DNA from: Novosphingobium sp. UBA6272
GTDB lineage: Bacteria; Pseudomonadota; Alphaproteobacteria; Sphingomonadales; Sphingomonadaceae
Direction of reading: 5' to 3'
DNA: 64,000 bases
NCBI RefSeq assembly: GCF_002440635.1
Contig: NZ_DJUW01000026.1
Coordinates: 52,068-116,067 of the forward strand
In this document: positions 1 to 11,460 of the stretch, one piece after another
How the letters are laid out: each line of letters starts with the position of its first letter
How positions within the stretch are numbered: position 1 is the first letter of the stretch
Notes under the pieces: generated by a model
What the model was told of the DNA's origin: nothing
The model's database searches: none
Seen by the model: only the letters and a program-made list of their open reading frames with translations
Made by a program: the position numbers and the translations under genes

Positions 1-303
1 GGCCTGCAAGGCGGGGCACTGCCGCCCGAAGCCAGCGCGGCCACCCGCGAGGAAAAGCGCTTCAACCGGCTTGATCGCAACCGCGACAACCTGATCAGCC
101 GAACCGAAGTGATGCAACCCCGGATCGCGGCCTTCCGCAAGCTCGACAAGGATGGCAATAACCTGCTGAGCTTCGAGGAGTGGGCGGTTGCCACTTCGAA
201 CCGGTTCAAGAAGGCCGATTCCGATGGCAATGGCAACCTGACCCGCCCCGAATTCGCCACGACCAAGCCGAAGGCGGCCAGCAAACCAGGCTGCAAATGC
301 TGA
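1..303 (+). CDS. EF-hand calcium-binding protein, C-terminal part
   Basis: The frame is open at the left edge, so only the last 100 residues are visible. Three EF-hand calcium loops can be read: DRNRDNLISRTE (residues 25-36 of the visible part), DKDGNNLLSFEE (49-60) and DSDGNGNLTRPE (73-84), each with acidic or Asn residues at the expected ligand positions. The chain ends in a basic tail and CKC. Such proteins are usually exported calcium sensors or buffers in this group, but the N terminus, and so any signal peptide, lies outside the window. The partner is unknown. Confidence 0.85.
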   Translation, partial: GLQGGALPPEASAATREEKRFNRLDRNRDNLISRTEVMQPRIAAFRKLDKDGNNLLSFEEWAVATSNRFKKADSDGNGNLTRPEFATTKPKAASKPGCKC

Positions 304-305
304 AA

Positions 306-331
306 CGCCCGCCCGGTTTCCCGGACGGGCG
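306..331. terminator. Hairpin between convergent genes
   Basis: Two 11-nt arms (306-316 and 321-331) pair with one C/A mismatch around a TTTC loop, starting 3 nt after the EF-hand stop codon. There is no clear T run on the plus side. On the minus side a short TTT follows, so it may serve both the EF-hand gene and the outer-membrane protein gene arriving from the right. Confidence 0.6.
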
Positions 332-357
332 GTAACGTCTGATCTTCCAGGCGGGGA

Positions 358-1119
358 TCAGAAGTGGAAGTTCAGCCCAAGACGGACACTGTGCATCCGC
401 AAGTCTTGCGTGAAGGTTTCATTGTACGCAGGCGAGGTGAACGCGCTGCCGGCCCGGTAGGCGGTAGCGTAGCTGACATCGCCAAGGTCGGAATAGCCAT
501 ATTCAAGCCGTGCCGACATGTTCGAGCCAAGCTTGTGTTCAATCCCCGCGCCGACGGTGTAGCCATCGAAATTGGCGGTTAAGGCAGCAGCCTTGCTGTA
601 GTTGCCGTTGGACAGGATCGTGGCGCCAACGTCAGCCCGCACCGTCTGCCAGCCGCCATGGGCATAGAACAGGGTCTTGCCCATCGGCAGACCGACCTTT
701 CCGCGCACCGAGATTGCGTGTTTCGGATCTATGGTATTTCCATAAGTGTAGGACAATGTCGGAAACGCCGTCGAAGCCTGAGTGCTGCTGCGAACATCGC
801 TTCCGTTGAGAACCGAGAAGTCAGCTTCGACACCGAGAACCGCGCCGCCAGCGTTGAAGTTATAACCGATCTGGGCACCGAAGTTCAGATCGTCGATAGA
901 CTGGCTGGTGCCCCAACGTGACACCACTTCATTTTGAAGGGCAGTGGATTCCGAGGTCCAGGCCCCGCTGAGCGCCAAAGCAGAATCAGATTTGATGCCG
1001 TTGTAGCCGGCATGGACGCCGATATAGGCCCCATTCCAGTCATCCTCATCATCCTGCGCAAATGCCGGACTTGCCAAGGTAGCTGCGGCGATTGCCGCGA
1101 TAGAAAGATACTTACGCAT
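358..1119 (-). CDS. Outer-membrane beta-barrel protein (porin/opacity-like)
   Basis: 253 residues. The start is the ATG at 1119 because a strong GGGAGGA ribosome site precedes it and a clean signal peptide follows (MRKYLSIAAIAAATLASPAFA, about 21 residues). A frame extending further upstream has no signal peptide. The mature part has alternating beta strands with Gly/aromatic pattern (NGAYIGVHAGYN near the N terminus, VRLGLNFHF at the end) and a terminal Phe, the usual BAM insertion signal. It resembles the small 8-stranded outer-membrane protein family. The substrate or role is unknown; it is probably structural or adhesive. It is monocistronic, with 116 nt up to the trmFO stop. Confidence 0.85.
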   Translation of the reverse strand: MRKYLSIAAIAAATLASPAFAQDDEDDWNGAYIGVHAGYNGIKSDSALALSGAWTSESTALQNEVVSRWGTSQSIDDLNFGAQIGYNFNAGGAVLGVEADFSVLNGSDVRSSTQASTAFPTLSYTYGNTIDPKHAISVRGKVGLPMGKTLFYAHGGWQTVRADVGATILSNGNYSKAAALTANFDGYTVGAGIEHKLGSNMSARLEYGYSDLGDVSYATAYRAGSAFTSPAYNETFTQDLRMHSVRLGLNFHF

Positions 1120-1235
1120 ACATTCCTCCCTCAAGACAGGTGCGACCCCGCAAGGCAGTCTCCTAAGGCAGGTGAGCCACGAATAATTGTAGGGATGCGA
1201 CGAATGTTGCAGAAAGAATCGTTCAAATTTCGCGT

Positions 1236-2573
1236 TTAGGAAATTTTCAACCATGATTGCAGGTCCTGCTTGGCCCGCGCGGTGTAAGCCAGTTTGCGCT
1301 GCTTCTTCTTCACGTCCTCGTCCGGCATGGGAAACAGACCGAAGTTGACGTTCATCGGTTGATAACTCTCGGCCTCGGCATCGCCGGTGATATGCGACAG
1401 CAGTGCGCCCAGCGCGGTAGTGCGGGGCAGCGGTTTCCAGTCCCGGCCAGCGATCTCCGCCGCGGTCATCATCCCCGCCATCAGCCCGACCGCCGCGCTT
1501 TCAACATAGCCTTCGCAGCCGGTGATCTGCCCGGCAAAGCGGACGTGCGGCGCGCTTTTCAGCCGCAGCTGCCGGTCGAGCAGTACCGGGGAATTGAGGA
1601 ACGTATTGCGGTGCAGCCCGCCGAGCCGCGCAAACTCGGCGTTCTCAAGGCCGGGAATGGTCCGGAACAGGCGGACCTGCTCGGCGTGCCTCAGCTTGGT
1701 CTGGAAGCCGACCATGTTCCACAGCGTACCCAGCTTGTTGTCCTGGCGCAGCTGAACCACCGCATAGGGCCAGCGCCCGCTGGGGTGCTCTTCGGTCGCC
1801 CAATGCGGATTGTCGAGCCCGACCGGCTTCATTGGCCCGAACCGCAGTGTATCAACCCCGCGCGACGCCATCACTTCGATCGGCATGCAGCCTTCGAAAT
1901 AGGGGGTATTGGCCTCCCACTCGCGGAACTCGGTCTTCTCGCCGTCGATCAGGCCTTGGTAGAAGGCCAGGTACTGTTCGCGGTTCATCGGGCAGTTGAT
2001 GTAGTCCTTGCCGCCCTTGTCCCAGCGCGCAGCCTTCCAGGCCACGTCCATGTTGATCGTGTCGTGATGGACGATCGGGGCGATCGCGTCGAAGAAGGCC
2101 AGGCTGTCGGCCCCGGTCGCGCTGCCGATGCTGGAGGCCAACGCTGCCGCGGTCAGTGGGCCGGTGGCGACGATGGTCAGTCCGGCTTCGGGCAGGCAGT
2201 CGATCCGCTCGCGCACCACTTCCAGGGTGGGCAGGGCGGCGAGCCGCTGCTCGACCTCGGCCGAAAAGACGTCGCGGTCTACCGCCAGCGCCGATCCCGC
2301 CGGAACCTTGGCCACTTCGGCCGCATCCATGATCAGCGAATCGAGCTGGCGCATCTCGTGATGCAGCAGGCCGACCGCGTTGTTTTCGTGATCGTCGGAG
2401 CGGAACGAGTTCGAGCAGACCAGTTCGGCCAGGCCCGTACCCTGGTGCGCCGGGGTCATATCGCCGCCGCCGCGCATTTCCGAAAGCCGCACATTCACGC
2501 CGCGCCGGGCGAGTTGCCAGGCAGCTTCGCTTCCGGCCATGCCGCCGCCGATTATGTGAACATCGTATGCCAT
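1236..2573 (-). CDS. trmFO: Methylenetetrahydrofolate-tRNA-(uracil-54-C5)-methyltransferase TrmFO
   Basis: 445 residues from the ATG at 2573. It makes ribothymidine-54 in tRNA using methylenetetrahydrofolate and FADH2. The N terminus has the dinucleotide-binding GGGMAGSEAAW loop and the family signature LVCSNSFRSDD. FGPMKPVGL and GQITGCEGYVES are also characteristic of the TrmFO/GidA fold, and the length is typical. An upstream ATG in the same frame would add 25 residues before the FAD loop and is unlikely. The gene is divergent from the YhhN-family gene, with 67 nt between the starts. Confidence 0.96.
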   Translation of the reverse strand: MAYDVHIIGGGMAGSEAAWQLARRGVNVRLSEMRGGGDMTPAHQGTGLAELVCSNSFRSDDHENNAVGLLHHEMRQLDSLIMDAAEVAKVPAGSALAVDRDVFSAEVEQRLAALPTLEVVRERIDCLPEAGLTIVATGPLTAAALASSIGSATGADSLAFFDAIAPIVHHDTINMDVAWKAARWDKGGKDYINCPMNREQYLAFYQGLIDGEKTEFREWEANTPYFEGCMPIEVMASRGVDTLRFGPMKPVGLDNPHWATEEHPSGRWPYAVVQLRQDNKLGTLWNMVGFQTKLRHAEQVRLFRTIPGLENAEFARLGGLHRNTFLNSPVLLDRQLRLKSAPHVRFAGQITGCEGYVESAAVGLMAGMMTAAEIAGRDWKPLPRTTALGALLSHITGDAEAESYQPMNVNFGLFPMPDEDVKKKQRKLAYTARAKQDLQSWLKIS

Positions 2574-2640
2574 TGCCCAGCGCCTAGCCTTGCGCGCGGC
2601 AAATGGAAACGCCAAGCATGGCCCAGAGGGGGAATTGCCG

Positions 2641-3297
2641 ATGCCCAAACGTGCACTGATTGATAAACGGCCGTGGTTGCTCGCCAGCCTGATCGCCGGG
2701 ATCAGCTATTACTTTGTGCGCGATAGCGCGGTTCCCGGCCTCTACCTGATGGCATGGAAGGGTGCGGGCGTCGCCTTGCTGGCGGCCTACGCTCTGGCCC
2801 GGCACAGGGGTGCGGATTCGCGGCAGATTGCGGCAGTGATGGGGTTCGGCGCGCTGGGTGACGTGCTGATCGAACTGGAACTGACCTGGGGAGCGATCGC
2901 CTTCCTGATCGGGCACCTGATCGCGATCCACCTCTATGTCCGCCACCATCGGTCCGTCCTCACGCCCAGCCAGAAGCTGGCGGGCTGGACCTTCTTTCTG
3001 CTCATCCCGGTGATTGCGTTCTTCCTGCCGACGGATCGCGCCGCCGCGCCGGTTATAGCTCTCTACGCGACAGGCCTTGGCGCAATGACGGCGGCAGCTT
3101 GGTCAAGCACCTTCCCGCGCTACCGGGTCGGGATCGGCGCGGTGCTGTTTGCGACCTCCGACCTGTTGATCTTTGCCCGAATGGGGCCGCTGGCGCACAG
3201 TGCCTTGCCGGACCTGCTGATCTGGCCGCTCTACTACTTCGGCCAATTTCTGATCTGCACCGGGGTGGTGGGCGAGCTCCGCAAGCGGGCTTCCTGA
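2641..3297 (+). CDS. YhhN-family membrane protein (lysoplasmalogenase-like)
   Basis: 218 residues starting at the ATG at 2641 behind a GAGGGGG ribosome site. About eight hydrophobic segments span the protein, with conserved polar residues in membrane positions (GDVLIELE near residue 73, FATSDLLIF near 170) that match the YhhN/TMEM86 family. Members of that family hydrolyse the vinyl-ether bond of lysoplasmalogen. Plasmalogens are not expected in aerobic alphaproteobacteria, so the true substrate here is uncertain. It lies alone between trmFO and the Sel1 gene. Confidence 0.85.
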   Translation: MPKRALIDKRPWLLASLIAGISYYFVRDSAVPGLYLMAWKGAGVALLAAYALARHRGADSRQIAAVMGFGALGDVLIELELTWGAIAFLIGHLIAIHLYVRHHRSVLTPSQKLAGWTFFLLIPVIAFFLPTDRAAAPVIALYATGLGAMTAAAWSSTFPRYRVGIGAVLFATSDLLIFARMGPLAHSALPDLLIWPLYYFGQFLICTGVVGELRKRAS

Positions 3298-3364
3298 CCC
3301 TTGCATTGTCCGAAAATTCGGTCATTCTCGCGATCGGGTAGCGCGCCCATCAATCGGGGTTCCG

Positions 3365-5137
3365 ATGGCCATTCTCCGCGCGCTGATCCTTTTCCTCGCA
3401 GCTTCCCTGGCGCTTGGCCAGCCCGCAGCCGCTGCTGACAAGCCGCCCACCGGCTATGACAAGTACCGCGAGAGCTTCGTCTTCGATGGCAGGCAGAATT
3501 ACCCCTACGTCATTCGCGGGGTGATGATCGACTGGGAACTGGCCTGCCTGAAGGGCAAGGCCGATTCCTGCCTGAAACTCGCGCGGGCTTTTGAAACCGG
3601 CTTTGGGATCATCGCCTCCGACCAGCGCGCGGCGGTCGGCTATTTCATGGAGGCCTGCAAGAAGGGATCGGGCGAGGGCTGCGTACGTGCGGCCGAGATG
3701 CTGCGCGAAGGCGTACCCGGCTATAAACTCCCCGTTTTGGCCCAGCAACAGGCGGAGCGGGGCTGCAACCAGCTGAAGTTCGCGCAGGCCTGCGCATCGC
3801 TTGCGGTCAGCCAGGCGGCGGCAGCACCAACCGGTTCGGATCAGTCCGATGCCTTGCTGGCCCAGGCATGTGCCGGGGGCGACGATACCGGCTGCCGCAA
3901 CCGCGCCAATGGCTTGTTCTATGTCCGCAAGGACGCGGCGGCGCGCAGCGAGGCCTTGCGCATGTTCGAACCGGCCTGTCAGGCCCGCAAATCGTGGGGG
4001 TGCATGGGCATGGCCGATGCCTATCGCAACGGCTGGGGCGTGAGCGCCGATCCGGGCCGCGCGGCCGAATACGAGCGGATTGGTTGCGTCGAAACGCGCG
4101 GCGACAAGCTCAGGCTCTGCACTTACCATGGCGAGCGTTTGACCAAGTCTGCCAACAAGGCCGAGCTCAACCGGGGCGAGCAGTATCTGTCCGCCTCATG
4201 CTCGGCCAACGATGGCCAAGCCTGCTTTTTCGTATCGCGGCTGTTCCTGCTCGGGCTGAACGGGGCGACCACGACATTCCAGGAGAGCATGTATTTCGCC
4301 CGCCGCGGCTGCGAGCTGGGTGATGGCCGCGCCTGCTTGCTGCTGGGACTGATCTACACCGGCGAATATGGCCAGGTGCAGGCCGAACCGCCGGTCGCCT
4401 TTGCGCTGTTCGAGCGGGGCTGCAAGCTGGGTGAGCAAGCCTCGTGCGGTCGGGTTACCAAGATGGCTGCTGCTGATCCGGGGCTGCGCAGTCGTCGCCT
4501 GACAATCGATCCCGCCGCTCCGGCGGTTGAGCAACTTCGTCAGGCCCGGGCCATGGTCGAAGGCGGCAGCGACCGCAACGCCGGGCTCGGTGCCGTGGCC
4601 CGATTGATGCACGAGGGCAACGAGGATGCGGCCTGGCTGCTGGGCGGCTGGATGTATTACGGGCTGCCCGGCGTATTCGGAACCGAACGCAAGGCGGACG
4701 GACTGATCCTTTTTGAGAATGCCGCGCGGGTCGGCCATGTCGATGCCGCGATCTATATGGGCATGGCCTATTGGTATGGCCAGGATGTCCCGCTCAACCG
4801 CGCCAAGGGAGAGGAATACATGGCGATTGCTGCATCGCGCGGCGATCCCAAGGCCGTGGCGATCCTGCGTTCGATGAAGAACGAGCCAATCCGTGAGGAG
4901 AATGCCCGCAGGCAACGCCAGTATGAGGAGTGGGCCGCGCAAAGCCAGGCGTTCTGGTCCAGTCCGGCCTCGATGTTCTCGCGCACATGGACCGCACCGT
5001 CGACCAGCTACAATCCGACGCCCAGCTATGGCGGGCCATCGGTCTCGCAGATCTATGACACCCACAATTTCAATAACGCGATCAGCTACTACTCGGGCGG
5101 GACATCCGTCTGCTCGTCTTCAAACCCCTATTGCTGA
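3365..5137 (+). CDS. Exported Cys-rich Sel1-repeat protein
   Basis: 590 residues with a signal peptide (cleavage probably after about residue 24, PAAAA). The body is a chain of Sel1-type helical hairpins. Many carry Cys pairs about 7-8 residues apart (CLKGKADSC, CKKGSGEGC, CELGDGRAC, CKLGEQASC), the pattern of disulfide-bridged repeats in Helicobacter Hcp proteins, which fits a periplasmic or secreted location. A second, Cys-poor Sel1 block follows at about 395-500. The C-terminal 90 residues are low-complexity, rich in Ser, Tyr and Asn, and end SSSNPYC. It is probably co-transcribed with the next small exported protein (13-nt gap). The function is unknown, perhaps a scaffold. Confidence 0.85.
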   Translation: MAILRALILFLAASLALGQPAAAADKPPTGYDKYRESFVFDGRQNYPYVIRGVMIDWELACLKGKADSCLKLARAFETGFGIIASDQRAAVGYFMEACKKGSGEGCVRAAEMLREGVPGYKLPVLAQQQAERGCNQLKFAQACASLAVSQAAAAPTGSDQSDALLAQACAGGDDTGCRNRANGLFYVRKDAAARSEALRMFEPACQARKSWGCMGMADAYRNGWGVSADPGRAAEYERIGCVETRGDKLRLCTYHGERLTKSANKAELNRGEQYLSASCSANDGQACFFVSRLFLLGLNGATTTFQESMYFARRGCELGDGRACLLLGLIYTGEYGQVQAEPPVAFALFERGCKLGEQASCGRVTKMAAADPGLRSRRLTIDPAAPAVEQLRQARAMVEGGSDRNAGLGAVARLMHEGNEDAAWLLGGWMYYGLPGVFGTERKADGLILFENAARVGHVDAAIYMGMAYWYGQDVPLNRAKGEEYMAIAASRGDPKAVAILRSMKNEPIREENARRQRQYEEWAAQSQAFWSSPASMFSRTWTAPSTSYNPTPSYGGPSVSQIYDTHNFNNAISYYSGGTSVCSSSNPYC

Positions 5138-5150
5138 AGGAGACCTTGGA

Positions 5151-5684
5151 ATGCGCACTATCGCAGTGAGCCTGCTGTTGCTCGCCGTCGCCGGACCCGC
5201 CGCGGCGGAGACGATCAGCTTCAAGATCACGGTCGGCACCAACGAACGCGGCGGGGTCTGCTATGTTTATCTGCCCGCCGATCCGAACAACCTCGAAGGG
5301 CCGGAGCTGGAGATCAGCGTTTTGGCGAAGAATGGCAACGTCAATGTCGGCATGTCCAAACTGCCGACGGTGCTCGCCACGCCCAAGCTGGAGAAGAGCG
5401 AAGCACCGGTGCAACTGACCTTCGGCAAGAAGAACAAGATCAAGACCGACAAGGGCTCGCTCCGCTCGGGCTACTATTACAAGTACCTCGGCTGGTGGAG
5501 CGATTCGAAGAATGGCCTGCCCGTGCTGTCGGCACTGAAGGACGGGACCACAGTCAATGTCGAATTCGCCGGCAACAAATACGGCCCGATCCCGATCCAG
5601 CAATCGCCGAGCAGTATGAAAAACTATGCGTACAATTTCCTCACCGGCTGCGTGAAGCGCAACGGCGGGACGGCGGTGTTCTAG
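5151..5684 (+). CDS. Hypothetical exported protein
   Basis: 177 residues from the ATG at 5151, which follows an AAGGAGA ribosome site and starts a clear signal peptide (MRTIAVSLLLLAVAGPAAA). The mature protein is about 158 residues, beta-rich, with two Cys (in GVCYVYLP and LTGCVKRN) that could form a disulfide. I do not recognise the family. It follows the Cys-rich Sel1 gene by 13 nt, which suggests a shared export or partner role. Its stop codon shares the palindrome CTAG with the stop of the converging dioxygenase gene. Confidence 0.75.
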   Translation: MRTIAVSLLLLAVAGPAAAETISFKITVGTNERGGVCYVYLPADPNNLEGPELEISVLAKNGNVNVGMSKLPTVLATPKLEKSEAPVQLTFGKKNKIKTDKGSLRSGYYYKYLGWWSDSKNGLPVLSALKDGTTVNVEFAGNKYGPIPIQQSPSSMKNYAYNFLTGCVKRNGGTAVF

Positions 5685-6532
5685 GTGAGATGACCAGTCC
5701 ACGCCGCGATCGTCGTGCGGTGCAGTTCGCGCCGGTGGCCTTCATAGCCGCCGGTGGCGCGGTGCAGGACCGAGCGGTTGTCCCACATGATCAACATGCC
5801 CGGTTCCCACTTGTGGGTGTAGGTGAAGCGGGCATCACCTTGCCACTGCTGCAGTTCCATCAGCATTGCGATCGCCGCGCTCTGCTCCATCCCCTCGATG
5901 CCGATGATATAGCCCAGCGTTGAATAGAACCCGCGCCGTCCGGTTTCGGGATGGGCCGGGACCAGCGGATGGGTCTGCTCGGCCAGCGCGGCCTCGCTGG
6001 GGCGGATGTCCATCGAACGACCCTTGTCCTTGGCACCATAGGTTCCGTCAGGCGCATAGGGCAGCTTGGCGGAGTGGATCGCAACCAGATCGGCATAGCG
6101 CGCCTGCTGCTCGGCGCTGAGCGCTTCCCAGGCCTTGTGCTGATTGGCGAACAGGGTGTCACCACCCAGCGGGGGAATCTCGATGGCATTTAGGCAGGTC
6201 CCGGCGGGCGGGTACTTCTGGAATGACCAGTCGGCATGCCAGTTTTCGGCAAACAGCGGGCTTTCCTCATCCGCCTCGCGCCGGATCGCGGCGATATGTT
6301 TCCGGCCCGGGATCGGGGCAAAGAACGGATCCTCGCCGAACCCGCCCATTGCCAGGGTGAAGCGTTCCAGATCGTCATCACCAAGGAACTGGCCCGGAAA
6401 GGCGAGGACATGGTGTTCAAGCCAGATCGTCCGAAGCTCGGCTACCAGCTCAGGGTCGAGATCGGCTTTGAGGTTCAATCCCGTAACGCGCGCTCCGCAT
6501 GCTTGCCCGGAAGGTTCAACCTTCAATCCCAT
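5681..6532 (-). CDS. TauD/TfdA-family Fe(II)/2-oxoglutarate dioxygenase
   Basis: 283 residues. The family uses Fe(II), O2 and 2-oxoglutarate to oxidise substrates such as taurine, sulfonates or aryloxyalkanoates. The iron triad is visible: HADWSF supplies His and Asp (about residues 98-100), and the distal His lies in SVLHRATGGYEGHRRELHRTT near the C terminus, with the 2-oxoglutarate-binding Arg close by. LGGDTLFAN is another family hallmark. There are no sulfur-assimilation neighbours, so the substrate is open. The gene stands alone on the minus strand. Confidence 0.9.
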   Translation of the reverse strand: MGLKVEPSGQACGARVTGLNLKADLDPELVAELRTIWLEHHVLAFPGQFLGDDDLERFTLAMGGFGEDPFFAPIPGRKHIAAIRREADEESPLFAENWHADWSFQKYPPAGTCLNAIEIPPLGGDTLFANQHKAWEALSAEQQARYADLVAIHSAKLPYAPDGTYGAKDKGRSMDIRPSEAALAEQTHPLVPAHPETGRRGFYSTLGYIIGIEGMEQSAAIAMLMELQQWQGDARFTYTHKWEPGMLIMWDNRSVLHRATGGYEGHRRELHRTTIAAWTGHLT

Positions 6533-6601
6533 TGCTTTCGATCCTGTCCCAGCTTTGGGATACTTTCACCCCGATTGCGCCGCTCCGCAAGCCAAACCGA
6601 C

Positions 6602-6945
6602 TCAGCCGGGATAGGCAACTGTGCCATCCTCGCCGCGGATTAGCGGCGCCAGGGCCGTCACCGCACTCAGCGGGAGTGGGGCATAGATATGCGGAAACAG
6701 GGCATCACCGCGCGAAACCTCCCACCGGACCGCCTCGCCCATTGCTACGAGATCGACCCGGACAAGCCACAGTCCGGTCTGCCCGGCAAAATGCTTGTCG
6801 AGCGTTCCCACAACCTGTGGTTCGGCCGAAAGGTGAATATAGCCATCCGCCAGATCGACCGGCGCGCCATGAAAGATGCCTTCAGCGAGCAGACTGTCCT
6901 TCTGCTCCGTGGTCAGGATCTTCCAGGCGTGGTCGGGCAGGGTGC

Positions 6946-6949
<4 letters not shown>
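6602..6949 (-). CDS. DUF952 protein
   Basis: 115 residues. The sequence matches the DUF952 pattern: an early W-KILT block, then GYIHLSA, then LVRVDL and a late FPHIYAPLPL. The fold is related to ADP-ribosyltransferase-like proteins, but no activity is established. Translation starts at a GTG overlapping the gyrA stop as GTGA, so it is probably made by re-initiation behind gyrA. Whether the link to gyrase is functional cannot be told from the sequence. Confidence 0.88.
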
Positions 6950-9702
<2,753 letters not shown>

Positions 9703-10003
9703 GCGGTTCTGATCACTTGTTCTATTGGCATTTGGTACGGTCTGACGGCCCTAGGCCAATGCCCGCAGCAAGGCCAGCGCAGGGGTGCGATAAGCGGGTA
9801 TGCCGGGCGTCTTTTCCACACTTTGAACGGCAATTCTGAACGGCTGGTCGCTGCAGCATTCAATCGCCGTTCAACCGGCTGATCCTAGTGCGCTCGACTG
9901 TTGCCAAGGGGGCGCCCAAACGCCTATGGCGAAGCAGAGGAAGTCGCCCGCCGGGCAGGGCCGAATTGTCCCTGAGCGGCGGTTGCCAAGGAGAAGAGTT
10001 GAT
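9703..10003. promoter_or_regulatory. Divergent intergenic region gyrA / TPR-like gene
   Basis: This 301-nt non-coding stretch separates the gyrA start from the next plus-strand gene, so it should hold both promoters. Visible structure: an inverted repeat with 9-nt arms TTGAACGGC (9823-9831) and GCCGTTCAA (9866-9874), a further GAACGGC copy between them near 9838, and an AAGGAGA ribosome site at 9988-9994 for the right-hand gene. I cannot place -35/-10 boxes with confidence. Confidence 0.5.
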
Positions 10004-11401
10004 ATGGTCCGAGCCAAGTTTTTTGCCCGCACCGCCCTGGGTCTGGCGCTGGCTATGGGCGTCGCAGGCGGCAGCGTGATCGCGCCCGCGATGGCCAAGG
10101 AAAAGGAAAAGAAGGCCGAAGCGCCTAAGATCCAGCTCTCGAAGGCGTTCATTCCCTCCTATCAGGCAGCGAAGACTGCTATCGATAATGCCGCCAAACG
10201 GCAGGACGTTATCGATGCTCGCGCTGCAGTCACCACTGCTGAGAATGCCTATCGCAGCGCTTCGGGCAAGAAAGCCCGCGACGAGGCCCGTGCCCGTTAC
10301 GATGCAACGGTTGCCGCGCTCGGCACCCTCGTTGCGCCTGAAACCGCGCTGATCGACAAGGCCAATGCGGCTGCAACCACCGCCGACGACAAGTTTGTCG
10401 CCAGCCAGCTGACCTTCAGCCTTGGCCAGCTGTCCTACAGCAAGGTCCAGCAACGCGCCGGCCTGCAAGGCATGGTTGACAGCGGTAAGGTTTCTGCCGC
10501 CGATGCTGCCAAGTTCAGCTACTTCATCGGCGGCCTTGCCTCCGACATGAAGGACTATGCCGGCGCCCGCACGGCATTTCAGGCGGCGATCGCTGGAGGT
10601 TATACCGAACGCCCGGTCGAACCCTTCCTGGCCGATGCCTATATCAATGACAACCAACCGCTCGAAGGGCTCAAGGTGCTTGAGACTGCCGTGGCCAAGG
10701 CTGGTCCTGCCGCACCGGAAGACCTGATCCGCAAGGGCATCGTCGTTGCCTACAAGAACAAGCTGCCTGAACAGGCGATCTCGTTCTCGACCAAGCTGGT
10801 TCGGGGTTATCCGACGAAGGAAAACTGGGCGCTGGCGATCGCCGTGGTGCGCGACATGAGCAAGTTCCAGAATCAGGAACAGCTCGATCTGATGCGTTTG
10901 ATGGACCGGACCAATTCCTGGTCAGAGCCGCGCGACTTCTTCGAATACATCCAGGCAGCGGATCCCCGCCGTCTGCCCGGAGAAGCACTGAAGATCATCG
11001 ATCTGGGAATCGCAACCGGCAAATTGCAAACCGGCGACATCGCCGTCTCGGATGCCAAGAGCATTGCCACAGGCCGTATTGCAGCCGACAAGGCTTCGCT
11101 GGCCGGGCTTGAACGCGACGCTCGCGCTCCCGCAGCAACCGCAGCAACTGCTTCGGCCGCCGGAGACGCATTCCTGAGCTATGGTGAAAACACCAAGGCG
11201 GAAGAGCTTTACAAGATCGCGTTGACCAAGCCGGGCGTTGACAAGGACCGCGTGTTGACCCGTCTCGGGATCGCACAGTCCGATCTTGGCAAGTATGTCG
11301 ATGCTCAGGCGACCCTTGCCCAGGTTGGCGGCGTCCGCGCCCCGATCGCGGCACTGTGGGCCGCCTATGCCAAGAGCAAGGCTGCCGCGCCCGCGCAGTA
11401 A
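10004..11401 (+). CDS. Exported TPR-like helical repeat protein
   Basis: 465 residues from the ATG at 10004, chosen for the AAGGAGA site 9 nt upstream and the signal peptide that follows (cleavage near AMAKEK, about residue 32). The mature part is almost entirely helical, with TPR-like hairpins (DYAGARTAFQAAIAGGY, PLEGLKVLETAVAKAG, NTKAEELYKIALTKPG) and Ala/Lys-rich linkers. It is predicted periplasmic. No catalytic motif is visible, so it probably acts in protein-protein contacts. A strong terminator follows directly. Confidence 0.8.
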   Translation: MVRAKFFARTALGLALAMGVAGGSVIAPAMAKEKEKKAEAPKIQLSKAFIPSYQAAKTAIDNAAKRQDVIDARAAVTTAENAYRSASGKKARDEARARYDATVAALGTLVAPETALIDKANAAATTADDKFVASQLTFSLGQLSYSKVQQRAGLQGMVDSGKVSAADAAKFSYFIGGLASDMKDYAGARTAFQAAIAGGYTERPVEPFLADAYINDNQPLEGLKVLETAVAKAGPAAPEDLIRKGIVVAYKNKLPEQAISFSTKLVRGYPTKENWALAIAVVRDMSKFQNQEQLDLMRLMDRTNSWSEPRDFFEYIQAADPRRLPGEALKIIDLGIATGKLQTGDIAVSDAKSIATGRIAADKASLAGLERDARAPAATAATASAAGDAFLSYGENTKAEELYKIALTKPGVDKDRVLTRLGIAQSDLGKYVDAQATLAQVGGVRAPIAALWAAYAKSKAAAPAQ

Positions 11402-11425
11402 GCTTTAGGCGATAAACTCGAAGGG

Positions 11426-11451
11426 AAGGGCGGCTGGCAACGGCCGCCCTT
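11426..11451 (+). terminator. Rho-independent terminator
   Basis: Perfect 9-bp stem AAGGGCGGC/GCCGCCCTT with an 8-nt loop, followed by TTCCTTT. It lies 25 nt after the stop of the TPR-like gene and just before the end of the converging carbonic anhydrase gene. Confidence 0.85.
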
Positions 11452-11460
11452 TTCCTTTGC

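Noticed and set aside
100..103. Quinolone-resistance change in GyrA (residue numbers given, gene at 6946-9702)
   Set aside because: Ser100 and Asp104 are the sensitive-type residues, so no resistance substitution is present.
1257..2663. 468-codon open frame antisense to trmFO
   Set aside because: Shadow of trmFO; no family features, and it would run into the YhhN gene leader.
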